In this document: in pieces, positions 25,757-32,911 of the stretch | Numbering within the stretch: position 1 is the stretch's first letter | Layout: the number at the start of each line of letters is the position of its first letter | NCBI GenBank assembly: GCA_029263375.1 | Contig: JAJCXP010000073.1 | Coordinates: forward strand, 1-32,911 | Reading direction: 5' to 3' | DNA length: 32,911 bases | Origin: Acidobacteriota bacterium | GTDB taxonomy: Bacteria > Acidobacteriota > Thermoanaerobaculia > Multivoradales > JAHEKO01 | Notes under the pieces: model-generated | Database searches by the model: none | The model's input: the letters and a program-made list of their open reading frames with translations, nothing else | Told to the model about the DNA's origin: nothing | Made by a program: the position numbers and the translations under genes

Positions 25757-28700
25757 TTAGGAGGGAGTCGGCACCCGGCTCTCGGCGCCGGTTTCCGCAT
25801 CGCGTCTCAGGAGGCGCTGCCAGAGGGCCCGTAGATCTTCCTGAATCGCGTAGACGGACGGCACCAGCAACAGGGTGATGAAGGTGGCGAACAGCACGCC
25901 GAACGCCAGTGACACGGCCATCGGCACCAGGAACTGAGCCTGCAGGCTGCGCTCCAGGAGCAGCGGACTCAAGCCGACGAAGGTGGTCAGCGAGGTCAGC
26001 AGGATGGGGCGGAAGCGCGAGCTGCCGGCGGTCCGGATGGCTTGGGCGAGCGGCGTGCCGGCTCGATAGGAACGGTTGATGAAATCGACCATCACCAGGC
26101 TGTCGTTGACCACCACGCCGGTCAGCGCGACCACTCCGAACATCGACAGGATCGCCAGGTCGAGTCCCATGACCAGGTGCCCCCAGACCGCCCCGATCAG
26201 CCCGAAGGGGATGGCGCTCATCACGATCAGCGGTTGGAAATAGGACTTGAACGGCACCGCGAGCAGGGCGTAAATCACCAACATCGCCACCCCGAAGCCC
26301 TTGGCCAGGCCGATCATCGTCTCGCGCTGCTCCTGCTGTTCGCCTTCCAGCGAGTAGCGGACTCCGGGATGATCGGCGAGCAGTCGGGGCAGCACCGCCG
26401 TCCGGAGGTCGGCGATGATCTCGTTGGCGTTGCCGCGGTTGACGTCGACGTCGGCGGTGACATTGACGATCCGGCGCCGGTTCTTGCGCTGGATCGCGGC
26501 GGGGCCGCGGTTGAGCTCGGCGGTAGCGGCGGCCGAGAAGGGGATCTCATCGCCCTCCGCGGTGCGCAACCTGAGGCTCTCGAGCGCCCGCAGCGAGTGT
26601 CGATCTTCCTCGGGCAACCGGACCATCACCTTGACCTCGTCACGGCCGCGCTGGATGCGCTGTGCCTCCTCGCCGTAGAACGCCTGGCGCACCTGCCGCG
26701 CGAGCTCCGCCTGGGTCAGTCCGGCGGCCTCGGCCGCGGGCGTCACGGTGAGCTCGAGCTCCTTCTTGCCGGCACGGAAGCTGTCGGCGATGTCCTGTAC
26801 GCCGGGGTACGAGCGCAGCTCGTCCTTGAGCGAGGTCGCGAATCGGCGCAGCCGCTCGACGTCGGGTCCCGACAGCTCGATGTTGATGGCCTCACCCGAG
26901 GAGAACAGCGACGCCGTATAGGTGAGCTCGACCGCATCGGGGATCGCACCCACCTTGTGACGCCAACGCCGGGCGATCTCGGAGCTGCCGATCGCGCGTT
27001 CTTCGGCCGGCGCAAGCTCGAGGTTGACCTCACCCAGGTGAGCCGCGGAGCTGTCGGCGGCGACGGTGAGCGACCCGGGTCCCTCGCTGTTGCGAAAGGG
27101 TTGGTCGCCGATCGAGCTCAGCGAGTGGCGCACCGGGTGCCCGCCGTACTCCTCGTCGAGCTCTTCGGCGAGCTCGCGGGCGGCGACCTCCAGGCGCTCG
27201 AGCGCTCTGGCGGTGTCGGCGGCCGGTGTGCCCTGGGGCATGGTCAGGAAGCCGGCGATGTTGTTGGCTTCGATCGCGGGCATGAAATTGAATCGCACCC
27301 AGCCGCCGGCGACCGTACCGGCGGTGATGATCAGGAGCGCCGCCATCGCCGCGACCGTCAGGTAGCGCCATTCGAGGGCTCGCTCGAGCACCGGCTGGTA
27401 GACGCGCCGGATGGCCAGTTCGAGCCCGCGCGCCACCGCCGCCTGCGTCGCGTACCAGTATCGGCTCAGGCCGGTGTGCACCTTCTCGCGCCGGCGCTTG
27501 AGGTGCGAGAGATGGTGCGGCAGGATCAGGAGCGACTCGAGCAACGAGAAGATCAGCGTCGGGATGACGATCAGTGGGACCACGCGCATGATCTTGCCGA
27601 TCGTGCCGGTGACCGCGAGCAACGGTGCGAACGCGGCGATTCCGGTGAGCACCGCGAACACCACCGGCACCAGTACCTCCCGGGTGCCGTTGACCGCCGC
27701 CTCGAGCTTCTCGCTGCCGTTCAGATGATGCGAATAGATGTTCTCGCCGACGATGATCGCGTCGTCGACGACGATCCCGAGCACGATGATGAAGGCGAAC
27801 AGCGAGATCATGTTCACCGAGACGTCGAGCGACGGCATGAAGGCGATCGCGCCCAGAAACGAGATCGGGATGCCGAGCGACACCCAGGCGGCCAACTGAA
27901 GCTTGAGGAAGAGGGCGAGCACCAGAACCACCAGCAGGAAACCCATCAAGCCGTTCTTGAGCAGCAGGTCGAGCCGGCTGCGTAGATCGCGGGTCCGGTC
28001 CAGCCACACGGTGAGCTCGATGCCCTCGGGCACCCGCGGGCGGGCTTCTTCGAGGTAGCCCTGGACCTTGGCGGCGATATCGAGCGCGCTCTGGTCGCCG
28101 ACCCGCGAGACGGTGACCAGCGCTGCCGGCTTGCCGTCGAAGCGGGACCAGCGGTCGGTCTCGGCGAAGCCGTCGACGACCCTGGCGACGTCGCCGAGCT
28201 CGACCCGCGAGCCGTCGGCGAGCGTCAGTAGCGGTAGGCGCTCGAACTCCTCGCCCCGATACGCCTGGCCTTCGGTGCGTAGCAGGATGTCGCCGCCCGC
28301 GGTCGAGACGCGGCCGCCCGGCAGGTCGAGTGACGATCGGCGCACGGCGCCCGCGACCTCTGCGAACGTCAGCCCCCACTTGCGCAGCGCCTCCTCGGAG
28401 ACCTCGATCGAGATCTCGTACTCGCGGGTCGCCCTGAGACCGACCTGGGTGATGCCGGGGATCGCCAGGAGATCCTCGCGAATCCGGTCTGCGAGCCGTT
28501 TGAGGGTGCGCTCGTCGGTGTCGCCGGAGATCGCCACCTGGACGACATTGCGGCGCAGGACCGCCTCCTCGATGACCGGTTCCTCGGCCTCCTCGGGAAA
28601 CGTGTCGATGCCGTCGACGCGCGACTTGACGTCGTTGAGCAGCTTCTGCAGGTCGGCGCCCTGCTGGGCCTCGACCAGGATGGTGCCCATGTTCTCGCTC

Positions 28701-28972
28701 GCGGTCGAGCGGATCTCCTTGATCCCTTCGAGGCTCTGCAGCCGCTCCTCGACCCGCACGACGACGCCCTCCTCGACCTCCTCTGGGGCGGCGCCGGGGT
28801 AGGGCACGCGCACGCTGACGACATCCGAGGAGAATTCCGGGAAGACCTCCTGCTTGACGCCGAGCAGGGTGACCGCGCCGCCGACGACGATCAGGATCAT
28901 CAGCAGGTTGGCGGCAACGCCGTTGTTGGCGAACCAGCCGATGACGCCGCCCGTCAGGTGCCGGTCGCTCAC
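25757..28972 (-). CDS. RND family multidrug efflux pump, inner-membrane transporter
   Basis: A 1071-residue proton-driven transporter of the AcrB/MexB superfamily. It has the expected two-fold layout: an N-terminal span (about 17-38), a large periplasmic porter loop, spans from about 338 onward, then a second half with the same order. The proton-relay pair Asp403-Asp404 lies in VVDDAIIV of the fourth span. Periplasmic markers such as VFPEFSSDVVSVRVPYPGAA are present. It starts with GTG 28972, overlapping the TGA of the membrane-fusion gene (GTGA), so the two are translated together. The substrate cannot be read from sequence; drugs or toxic compounds are likely. Confidence 0.93.
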   Translation of the reverse strand: MSDRHLTGGVIGWFANNGVAANLLMILIVVGGAVTLLGVKQEVFPEFSSDVVSVRVPYPGAAPEEVEEGVVVRVEERLQSLEGIKEIRSTASENMGTILVEAQQGADLQKLLNDVKSRVDGIDTFPEEAEEPVIEEAVLRRNVVQVAISGDTDERTLKRLADRIREDLLAIPGITQVGLRATREYEISIEVSEEALRKWGLTFAEVAGAVRRSSLDLPGGRVSTAGGDILLRTEGQAYRGEEFERLPLLTLADGSRVELGDVARVVDGFAETDRWSRFDGKPAALVTVSRVGDQSALDIAAKVQGYLEEARPRVPEGIELTVWLDRTRDLRSRLDLLLKNGLMGFLLVVLVLALFLKLQLAAWVSLGIPISFLGAIAFMPSLDVSVNMISLFAFIIVLGIVVDDAIIVGENIYSHHLNGSEKLEAAVNGTREVLVPVVFAVLTGIAAFAPLLAVTGTIGKIMRVVPLIVIPTLIFSLLESLLILPHHLSHLKRRREKVHTGLSRYWYATQAAVARGLELAIRRVYQPVLERALEWRYLTVAAMAALLIITAGTVAGGWVRFNFMPAIEANNIAGFLTMPQGTPAADTARALERLEVAARELAEELDEEYGGHPVRHSLSSIGDQPFRNSEGPGSLTVAADSSAAHLGEVNLELAPAEERAIGSSEIARRWRHKVGAIPDAVELTYTASLFSSGEAINIELSGPDVERLRRFATSLKDELRSYPGVQDIADSFRAGKKELELTVTPAAEAAGLTQAELARQVRQAFYGEEAQRIQRGRDEVKVMVRLPEEDRHSLRALESLRLRTAEGDEIPFSAAATAELNRGPAAIQRKNRRRIVNVTADVDVNRGNANEIIADLRTAVLPRLLADHPGVRYSLEGEQQEQRETMIGLAKGFGVAMLVIYALLAVPFKSYFQPLIVMSAIPFGLIGAVWGHLVMGLDLAILSMFGVVALTGVVVNDSLVMVDFINRSYRAGTPLAQAIRTAGSSRFRPILLTSLTTFVGLSPLLLERSLQAQFLVPMAVSLAFGVLFATFITLLLVPSVYAIQEDLRALWQRLLRRDAETGAESRVPTPS

Positions 28973-30156
28973 AGCTCGGCCTCCGCGTCCTGGTCGGTTC
29001 GGATCGGCAGGTCGTCGAGCTCGACCCGCACCGACATGCCGTCGACCACCGCCTCGAGGGTCGAGACGCAGACCTGATCGCCCGACTCGAGACCGGCGCT
29101 GACGATCGCCCGGTCGCCGTTGAATCTCAATACTTCGACGTCGCGGTAGTGCAGGCGGTCGTCCGCGACGACCAGCACTCGGCTCGGCGCGCGGATCGCG
29201 GCGCGCGGCAGGACGGCAACGTCGCTCGCCGTCCGGCCGGCGATCTCGGCCTGGACGAACAGGCCCATCGGCAGCGGTGGACGCTCGCTGCGGCGCGCGA
29301 AGGGATCGTCGACGCGGGCGAACAGTTCGAGCATGCGGGTGCGCTGATCGAAGCGGCTGCCGGTACGCACGATCCGTCCTTCCCAGCTTGTCTGCGGCCC
29401 GTTGCCGGAGCCGGTCAACCGCACGCGCGGCTCGGAGCCGTGCGCTGGAGCCGCTCCCAGGTCGAGATCGAGAAAGGCGAGCTCGGCTTCTTCTACCGGC
29501 AAGCGGATCTCGGCGACGTCTGTGGCGAAGACCTCCGCGACCGGTGTGCCGGCGCCGACGAACTGGCCGAGACCCACCAGCTTGCGGCTCACGCGGCCGT
29601 CGAATGGCGCATGGATCTCGGTGCGTGAGAGGTCCAGCTGTGCCTGCTCGAGTGCCGCCTCGGCGCCGCGCAGGGCGGCCAGAGCCTCCGCCAGCTGCGG
29701 CTCGCGCGCGGTCAGTGAGCTCGGTTCCCCAGTCCCCAGATCGCTCCACTCCTGGCGGGCGAGATCGGCCTCGGCCTGCTCGCGCTCGAGCGCGACGTGG
29801 ACCTGCGCCACCCGCGCCTCCGCCTGGGCGACGCGCAGCTCATAGTCGCGCGGGTCGATGCGCAGCAGCCGCTCTCCACGGCTGAAGAAGCCGCCGTCGG
29901 CGAGTGTGGGCGCGACGTAGGTCAGCTGCCCGGCCACCTGAGCGACCAGCGTCGACTCGGTCACCGGCTCGACCGTCCCCTGTGACGCGACGTCGAGGTC
30001 GATGTCCTCGAGGGTCACGGTCATCGCGCGGACCAGCGGCGGCGGCACGGCATCCACTTGACGCTCGACGTTCGGCCGAGCTTTGACGATCACCGCGGCG
30101 ATCACCAGGCCGCCGGCAACGATCGCAAGTGGCAGCAGGAACTTGAGTCTATTCAT
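28969..30156 (-). CDS. RND efflux periplasmic adaptor (membrane fusion protein)
   Basis: A 395-residue adaptor of the HlyD/AcrA family. A membrane anchor at residues 6-25 is followed by the biotinyl-lipoyl-like halves, VAQVAGQLTYVAP and RTEIHAPFDGRVSRKL, which flank a coiled-coil hairpin (about 100-160, rich in Ala, Glu and Arg). The beta-barrel and membrane-proximal domains follow. It joins the inner-membrane pump to the outer-membrane factor. The ATG at 30156 lies 8 nt inside the upstream gene and has GGGTGAG at 7 nt; a GTG at 30168 is less likely, as it falls within that ribosome site. Confidence 0.92.
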   Translation of the reverse strand: MNRLKFLLPLAIVAGGLVIAAVIVKARPNVERQVDAVPPPLVRAMTVTLEDIDLDVASQGTVEPVTESTLVAQVAGQLTYVAPTLADGGFFSRGERLLRIDPRDYELRVAQAEARVAQVHVALEREQAEADLARQEWSDLGTGEPSSLTAREPQLAEALAALRGAEAALEQAQLDLSRTEIHAPFDGRVSRKLVGLGQFVGAGTPVAEVFATDVAEIRLPVEEAELAFLDLDLGAAPAHGSEPRVRLTGSGNGPQTSWEGRIVRTGSRFDQRTRMLELFARVDDPFARRSERPPLPMGLFVQAEIAGRTASDVAVLPRAAIRAPSRVLVVADDRLHYRDVEVLRFNGDRAIVSAGLESGDQVCVSTLEAVVDGMSVRVELDDLPIRTDQDAEAEL

Positions 30157-31672
30157 CGGTGTTCTCACCCAGCCGGAGCCGGTCTACGACTCCTACATCG
30201 GTTGTCGGCGGTCCGGTGGGAGTCGCCGGTTCAGTGGGTGCGGCGGCGCTCGACGCGCCACCGCCCAGAGACAGATGCAGATCGACACGGGCGTCGAGCC
30301 TCTGGCGCTTCACGGTCAACAGCGCGATCTGCGATTGGGCTTCCTGGCTCTGCGCTTCGAGCACTTCGAGGTAGCCCCCGAGACCGGCTTCGTACCGACG
30401 CTGGGCCAGGTCGCGGGCACCCGTCGACTGTTCGACGGCGGTTGCCAGTGCCTCCTGCTGGAGACGGAGCGAGCGCTCCGCGACCAGCGACAGCTCGACC
30501 TCGGCGAAGGCTCGCAGCAGAGCCTGGGCGTAGGTCTCGGCCAGCTCGCGGTGACGCGCCTCGGCTAGATCGACGCCGGCTCGAAGCCGGCCGCCCTGGA
30601 AGAGGGGCTGTAGAAGGTTCGCCGCCAAGCTCCACACCGAGAAGTCGGAGTCGAGTAGATCTTCGACCTCGCTGCTCAGGCGTCCGGTCGATCCGGTCAG
30701 GCTGAGGCGCGGGTAGAGGGCGGCGCGCGCCCCCTGAACGTCGAACCCGGCGGCGGCCATCCGGCGTTCGAGCGCCCGCAGGTCGGGACGGCGCGAGATC
30801 AGCTCGGCGGGCAGCAGAGGCGGCAGTCCGGTCGGCGGTTCCGGCAGGTCTCGTGTCGCCGGGACGGCCTCCGCGGGCGCGGGGTAGGCCGAAGCCAGGA
30901 GCGCGAGCTGACGGCCGGCGGCGTCGAGCTGCCGGCGGCGCGCCTCCAGGCTCGCTCGCGCCTGTTCCTGGTTGGCGATCGCCAGCCGCAGATCGAGCGC
31001 GCCGCGTGTGCCCCGTAGGTAGCGGCGCTCGATCCACTCGCGACTCAACGCTCGGAGCTCCAGCGTGCGCTCGGCCAGCTCGACCTGGGCGCCCGTCTCC
31101 TGGACGGCCAGCCACGCTTTCGCGGCCTGGCCCGAGAGCGACAGCCGCGCGCCCGCCAGGTCGTTCTCGGCGGCCGCGACCCCGGCGCGGGCACCGGCCC
31201 GCCCGGCCCGAAGCCGGCCCCAGAGGTCGACCTCCCAGGAGACGTTCAGATTCGCGCCGAGCGAAGTGCTGGTCGAGCTCAAGACGCCGCCGCTCGAGCC
31301 CGGGATCGGCAGGCCGATGAAGTTGCGACGGCTGCGGCTACCTTCGGTCGCCAGCGCCGCGGTCGGCAGCAGCTCGGCTCCGGCGATGCGAGCCTGCGCC
31401 ACGGCGGCGTCCAGGCGCGCGGTTGCGGCGGCCAGCTCGTGGTTGGCTGCCAGCACCTGCTCGATGGCGATCTCGAGTCGCGGGTCTCCGAACTCGGACC
31501 ACCAGATCGAATCGGGCTCGAAAGTCGGGCCGTCCGGGTCGGCCGCCGTCCAGCTGGCCGGCGGATCGACGGCGAGCGCCGGCGGCGGGATCGCCGGCGA
31601 AGCGCAGCTCGTGATGATGAGGAGCAGGGCGCAGCAGGAGGCGCCGATCCAGCCGGACACGGGACGCCTCAT
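30149..31672 (-). CDS. Outer-membrane efflux lipoprotein (TolC/NodT family)
   Basis: A 507-residue outer-membrane factor. The signal ends in a lipobox-like ITSC (Cys23), so it is probably lipid-anchored as in NodT/OprM proteins. The body shows the TolC-type long helices in two repeats: WWSEFGDPRLEIAIEQVLAA (about 57-76) opens the first, and LISRRPDLRALERRMAAAGF begins the second. Strand segments such as LNVSWEVDLWGRLR and AALYPRLSLTGS are typical of the channel. The ATG at 31672 has GGAGGAG at about 7 nt and overlaps the tetR stop (ATGA). A ~25-residue Pro/Thr/Ala-rich tail follows the last helix. Confidence 0.93.
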   Translation of the reverse strand: MRRPVSGWIGASCCALLLIITSCASPAIPPPALAVDPPASWTAADPDGPTFEPDSIWWSEFGDPRLEIAIEQVLAANHELAAATARLDAAVAQARIAGAELLPTAALATEGSRSRRNFIGLPIPGSSGGVLSSTSTSLGANLNVSWEVDLWGRLRAGRAGARAGVAAAENDLAGARLSLSGQAAKAWLAVQETGAQVELAERTLELRALSREWIERRYLRGTRGALDLRLAIANQEQARASLEARRRQLDAAGRQLALLASAYPAPAEAVPATRDLPEPPTGLPPLLPAELISRRPDLRALERRMAAAGFDVQGARAALYPRLSLTGSTGRLSSEVEDLLDSDFSVWSLAANLLQPLFQGGRLRAGVDLAEARHRELAETYAQALLRAFAEVELSLVAERSLRLQQEALATAVEQSTGARDLAQRRYEAGLGGYLEVLEAQSQEAQSQIALLTVKRQRLDARVDLHLSLGGGASSAAAPTEPATPTGPPTTDVGVVDRLRLGENTDE

Positions 31673-32385
31673 TTCGGGGCTCCTCCAGAGGGTGGTCTCT
31701 CCCCGGATCTCGACTGCATCGCGGTTGTCGGCGGCGTTACGGGAACCGGCGACTCGAGACCGCCGGCCACGAAGCCGACGATCCGATCGGTGACCGCCTC
31801 GACATCGAGCGGGTCGCAGAGCCCGCCGGAATAGCGATGCACGAGCGAGCCGAGAGCGATCGTATGAACCATCACGCCGACCATGAAGTGGAAGCGCCAG
31901 AAGATCTCCGCCCTGGGAAGCTCGGGCAGAGCGGCACTCAGAGCGTCGGTGAAGCGTTCCAGGGTCTCGTGGAGCTGCTCGAAGAGCATCTCGCGCATCT
32001 CGGCCTTCGGCTCCTGAAAGACCCCCAACATGAAGCGGGCGAAAGCGTGACCGCCGCGCTCGCGCTGCACCATCTCGAGCGGCGGGCGAACGAACGCCCG
32101 CACCACCGCGCGCAGGTCTGGGGTACCTTCCCGCTCGGCGGCGTCGAGCAGCTCGAAGCGTCGGCGGGTGAGGGGCTCGACCCGTCTGGCCAGGACCGCG
32201 CGCACAAGGCCTTCCTTGGAGCCGAAGTGGTAGTGGACCGAAGCGAGGTTGACGCCCGCCTCCGTGGTGATCGCGCGCAACGACGCTCGCGCGACTCCTT
32301 CGGCTGCGAACAGGCTCTCCGCGGCCTCGAGGATCGCCTCTTTGGTGGCGGATTCCTGGTTGCCGATGTCTGGTGTCGGGTTCAT
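31669..32385 (-). CDS. TetR/AcrR family transcriptional repressor of the efflux operon
   Basis: A 238-residue regulator. The N-terminal helix-turn-helix (about 14-60) is typical: KEAILEAAESLFAAEGVARA, then TTEAGVNLASVHYHFGSKEG, whose recognition helix ends in the Tyr-His-Phe element. The rest is the helical ligand and dimer domain. A short disordered tail (PVPVTPPTT, then RSGERPPSGGAPK) overlaps the outer-membrane factor start. It is first in the pump operon, and the start site sits beside a TCAAACGT-type operator, so autoregulation of the whole operon is likely; pump substrates may be its inducers. The ATG at 32385 has no clear ribosome site. Confidence 0.92.
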   Translation of the reverse strand: MNPTPDIGNQESATKEAILEAAESLFAAEGVARASLRAITTEAGVNLASVHYHFGSKEGLVRAVLARRVEPLTRRRFELLDAAEREGTPDLRAVVRAFVRPPLEMVQRERGGHAFARFMLGVFQEPKAEMREMLFEQLHETLERFTDALSAALPELPRAEIFWRFHFMVGVMVHTIALGSLVHRYSGGLCDPLDVEAVTDRIVGFVAGGLESPVPVTPPTTAMQSRSGERPPSGGAPK

Positions 32386-32393
32386 GTCGTAAG

Positions 32394-32422
32394 TCAAACG
32401 TCCGTTTCAAACATACGTTTGA
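32394..32422 (-). promoter_or_regulatory. Candidate TetR operator overlapping the efflux operon start site
   Basis: A perfect 8-nt inverted repeat, TCAAACGT (32394-32401) and ACGTTTGA (32415-32422), encloses 13 nt. Inside it lie two further half-site-like steps, CGTTT (32403-32407) and TCAAAC (32407-32412), so the site reads as two overlapping palindromes, as in TetR-family operators that bind two dimers. It spans the predicted transcription start (near 32418-32420), and its edge is 9 nt from the tetR ATG. A bound repressor would block initiation. The binding protein is inferred from the adjacent tetR gene. Confidence 0.7.
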
Positions 32423-32425
32423 AAA

Positions 32426-32454
32426 AGTGTAGGCTTTCATCCCGGGCGTGTCAA
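32426..32454 (-). promoter_or_regulatory. Sigma-70 promoter of the tetR-efflux operon
   Basis: On the minus strand, TTGACA (32449-32454) is a perfect -35 box. It is followed after exactly 17 nt by TACACT (32426-32431), a 4-of-6 match to the -10 consensus. The predicted start lies near 32419, inside the operator palindrome, giving a leader of about 34 nt before the ATG at 32385. This is the clearest promoter in the window. Confidence 0.75.
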
Positions 32455-32728
32455 GGTCGTCTGGGTCCGCTCCGAGCTCTTCCGACCTCCGGGGCGAGAC
32501 TCCCGATCCGACCCGACCCGACCCGATCCGATCCGCCCGCCCCGGCCTGCCCGACGCCGGTATACAATCCGCCAAGCGCATTCAGCGGAGGAGAGTCGTC
32601 GCGGGGTCTGGCCGGACGGGCGTTTCCCGAGGCGAAGCCGCAAGTCGCTTCGATGAGGGACTCGCGTGGGTTGGCCACATTGGCCATCACGCCCGACGTG
32701 GAACCTGAGGTCTGCAGAGGAGAGGGAG
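32455..32728. other. Intergenic region between efflux operon promoter and the last gene
   Basis: About 270 nt separate two divergent genes. It contains the pentanucleotide repeat and, on the plus strand, a TATACAAT stretch (32561-32568) that could be a -10 box for the gene at 32729, though no matching -35 box lies 17 nt upstream. That would leave a leader of about 150 nt. I see no hairpin or riboswitch I can name. Confidence 0.4.
32503..32537. repeat. Pentanucleotide tandem repeat (CCGAY)
   Basis: Seven consecutive 5-mers, CCGAT, CCGAC (three times), CCGAT (twice) and a last CCGCC, form a short microsatellite between the tetR promoter and the next gene. It lies in non-coding DNA about 50 nt upstream of the efflux promoter's -35 box. 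Such tracts can change length by slippage. No function is evident. Confidence 0.75.
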
Positions 32729-32911
32729 ATGAGAGCCAAACTCATGGGTGTGACGCTGGTCCTGGGTCTCGCGACGATCGCCGCGAGCGCTCAGGTCCGG
32801 ACCGAGCTTGCCGGAAGATCGCTGAGCGGCTATCCGTCGTTCGAGTTCGTGCGCTCGTTCAACGTCGATGAGAGCGTCGAGGTGGCGGTCGATCCGTCGC
32901 GCTTTCCGGTG
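32729..32911 (+). CDS. Secreted protein of unknown function (N-terminal part, runs off the window)
   Basis: The ATG at 32729 follows a strong GAGGAGAGGGAG ribosome site, and the frame is open for 61 codons to the window edge. The first ~22 residues form a signal peptide (LMGVTLVLGLATIAASAQ). The mature start, ELAGRSLSGYPSFEFVRSFN, then DESVEVAVDPSRFPV, is of a kind I associate with uncharacterised secreted Acidobacteria-type proteins but cannot name. It is divergent from the efflux operon. Confidence 0.7.
   Translation, partial: MRAKLMGVTLVLGLATIAASAQVRTELAGRSLSGYPSFEFVRSFNVDESVEVAVDPSRFPV

Noticed and set aside
26042-27985. Plus-strand open frame of 647 codons opposite the RND pump gene
   Set aside because: It is rich in His, Asp, Arg and Gln with no recognisable motif, and is the mirror of conserved pump codons.
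1-32911. tRNA, rRNA, CRISPR, insertion sequence or prophage features
   Set aside because: No clover-leaf-like, repeat-spacer, transposase or integrase signal was recognised by reading. A tRNAscan or Infernal run would be decisive for small RNAs.

Overview
The window is a high-GC stretch of bacterial chromosome with short intergenic gaps and many 1-8 nt start/stop overlaps. I see no rRNA, tRNA, CRISPR array, insertion sequence or phage gene. The gene content points to a Gram-negative, probably Acidobacteriota (Thermoanaerobaculia- or Holophagae-like) genome: secreted and lipid-anchored proteins are frequent, there is a complete tripartite RND efflux pump with an outer-membrane channel, and the VWA protein at 14451-16334 has the architecture typical of the acidobacterial VWA family. 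The phylum is an inference from gene content, not from a marker gene.

Layout. (1) 1-1519, minus: ECF sigma factor, its zinc-finger membrane anti-sigma factor and the start of a DUF4097-type envelope protein, a probable surface-stress regulon. (2) 1688-3559, plus: a secreted protein with an HExxH motif, overlapping tail-to-tail with a dNTP triphosphohydrolase (minus) whose HD signature reads HE; then a secreted eight-bladed PQQ-like propeller with a candidate promoter. (3) 5890-6340: mostly non-coding, with a possible decayed gene remnant. (4) 6341-9593, plus: three overlapping genes of a PhnD/PhnC/PhnE-type phosphonate/phosphite/phosphate importer, with an enlarged binding protein and a long permease, and no phosphonate catabolic genes nearby. 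(5) 9630-11441, minus: a GT-C-like polytopic membrane protein, divergent from sppA (11637-13550). (6) 13624-16334, minus: an uncharacterised protein and a secreted VWA protein, divergent from (7) 16428-18758, a secreted DUF255 thioredoxin/glycosidase-like protein fused to a DsbD-alpha-like domain. (8) 18768-22821, minus: three unrelated metallopeptidases (DUF885 lipoprotein, Cys-tailed matrixin, M14 carboxypeptidase). (9) 22911-25650, minus: a GAF/GGDEF diguanylate cyclase coupled by overlapping stop/start codons to thyA and folA, the dTMP synthesis pair. (10) 25757-32385, minus: tetR, outer-membrane factor, membrane-fusion protein and RND pump, four overlapping genes behind a recognisable sigma-70 promoter (TTGACA-17-TACACT) that overlaps a TCAAACGT/ACGTTTGA operator, so autoregulated efflux is likely. 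(11) 32729-end, plus: the start of a secreted protein.

The strongest candidates for something new are the DUF255-DsbD-alpha fusion, the PhnD protein with an apparently duplicated lobe, the HD-to-HE dNTPase and the divergent HEINH secreted protein. I found no convincing multi-gene system of a wholly new type.
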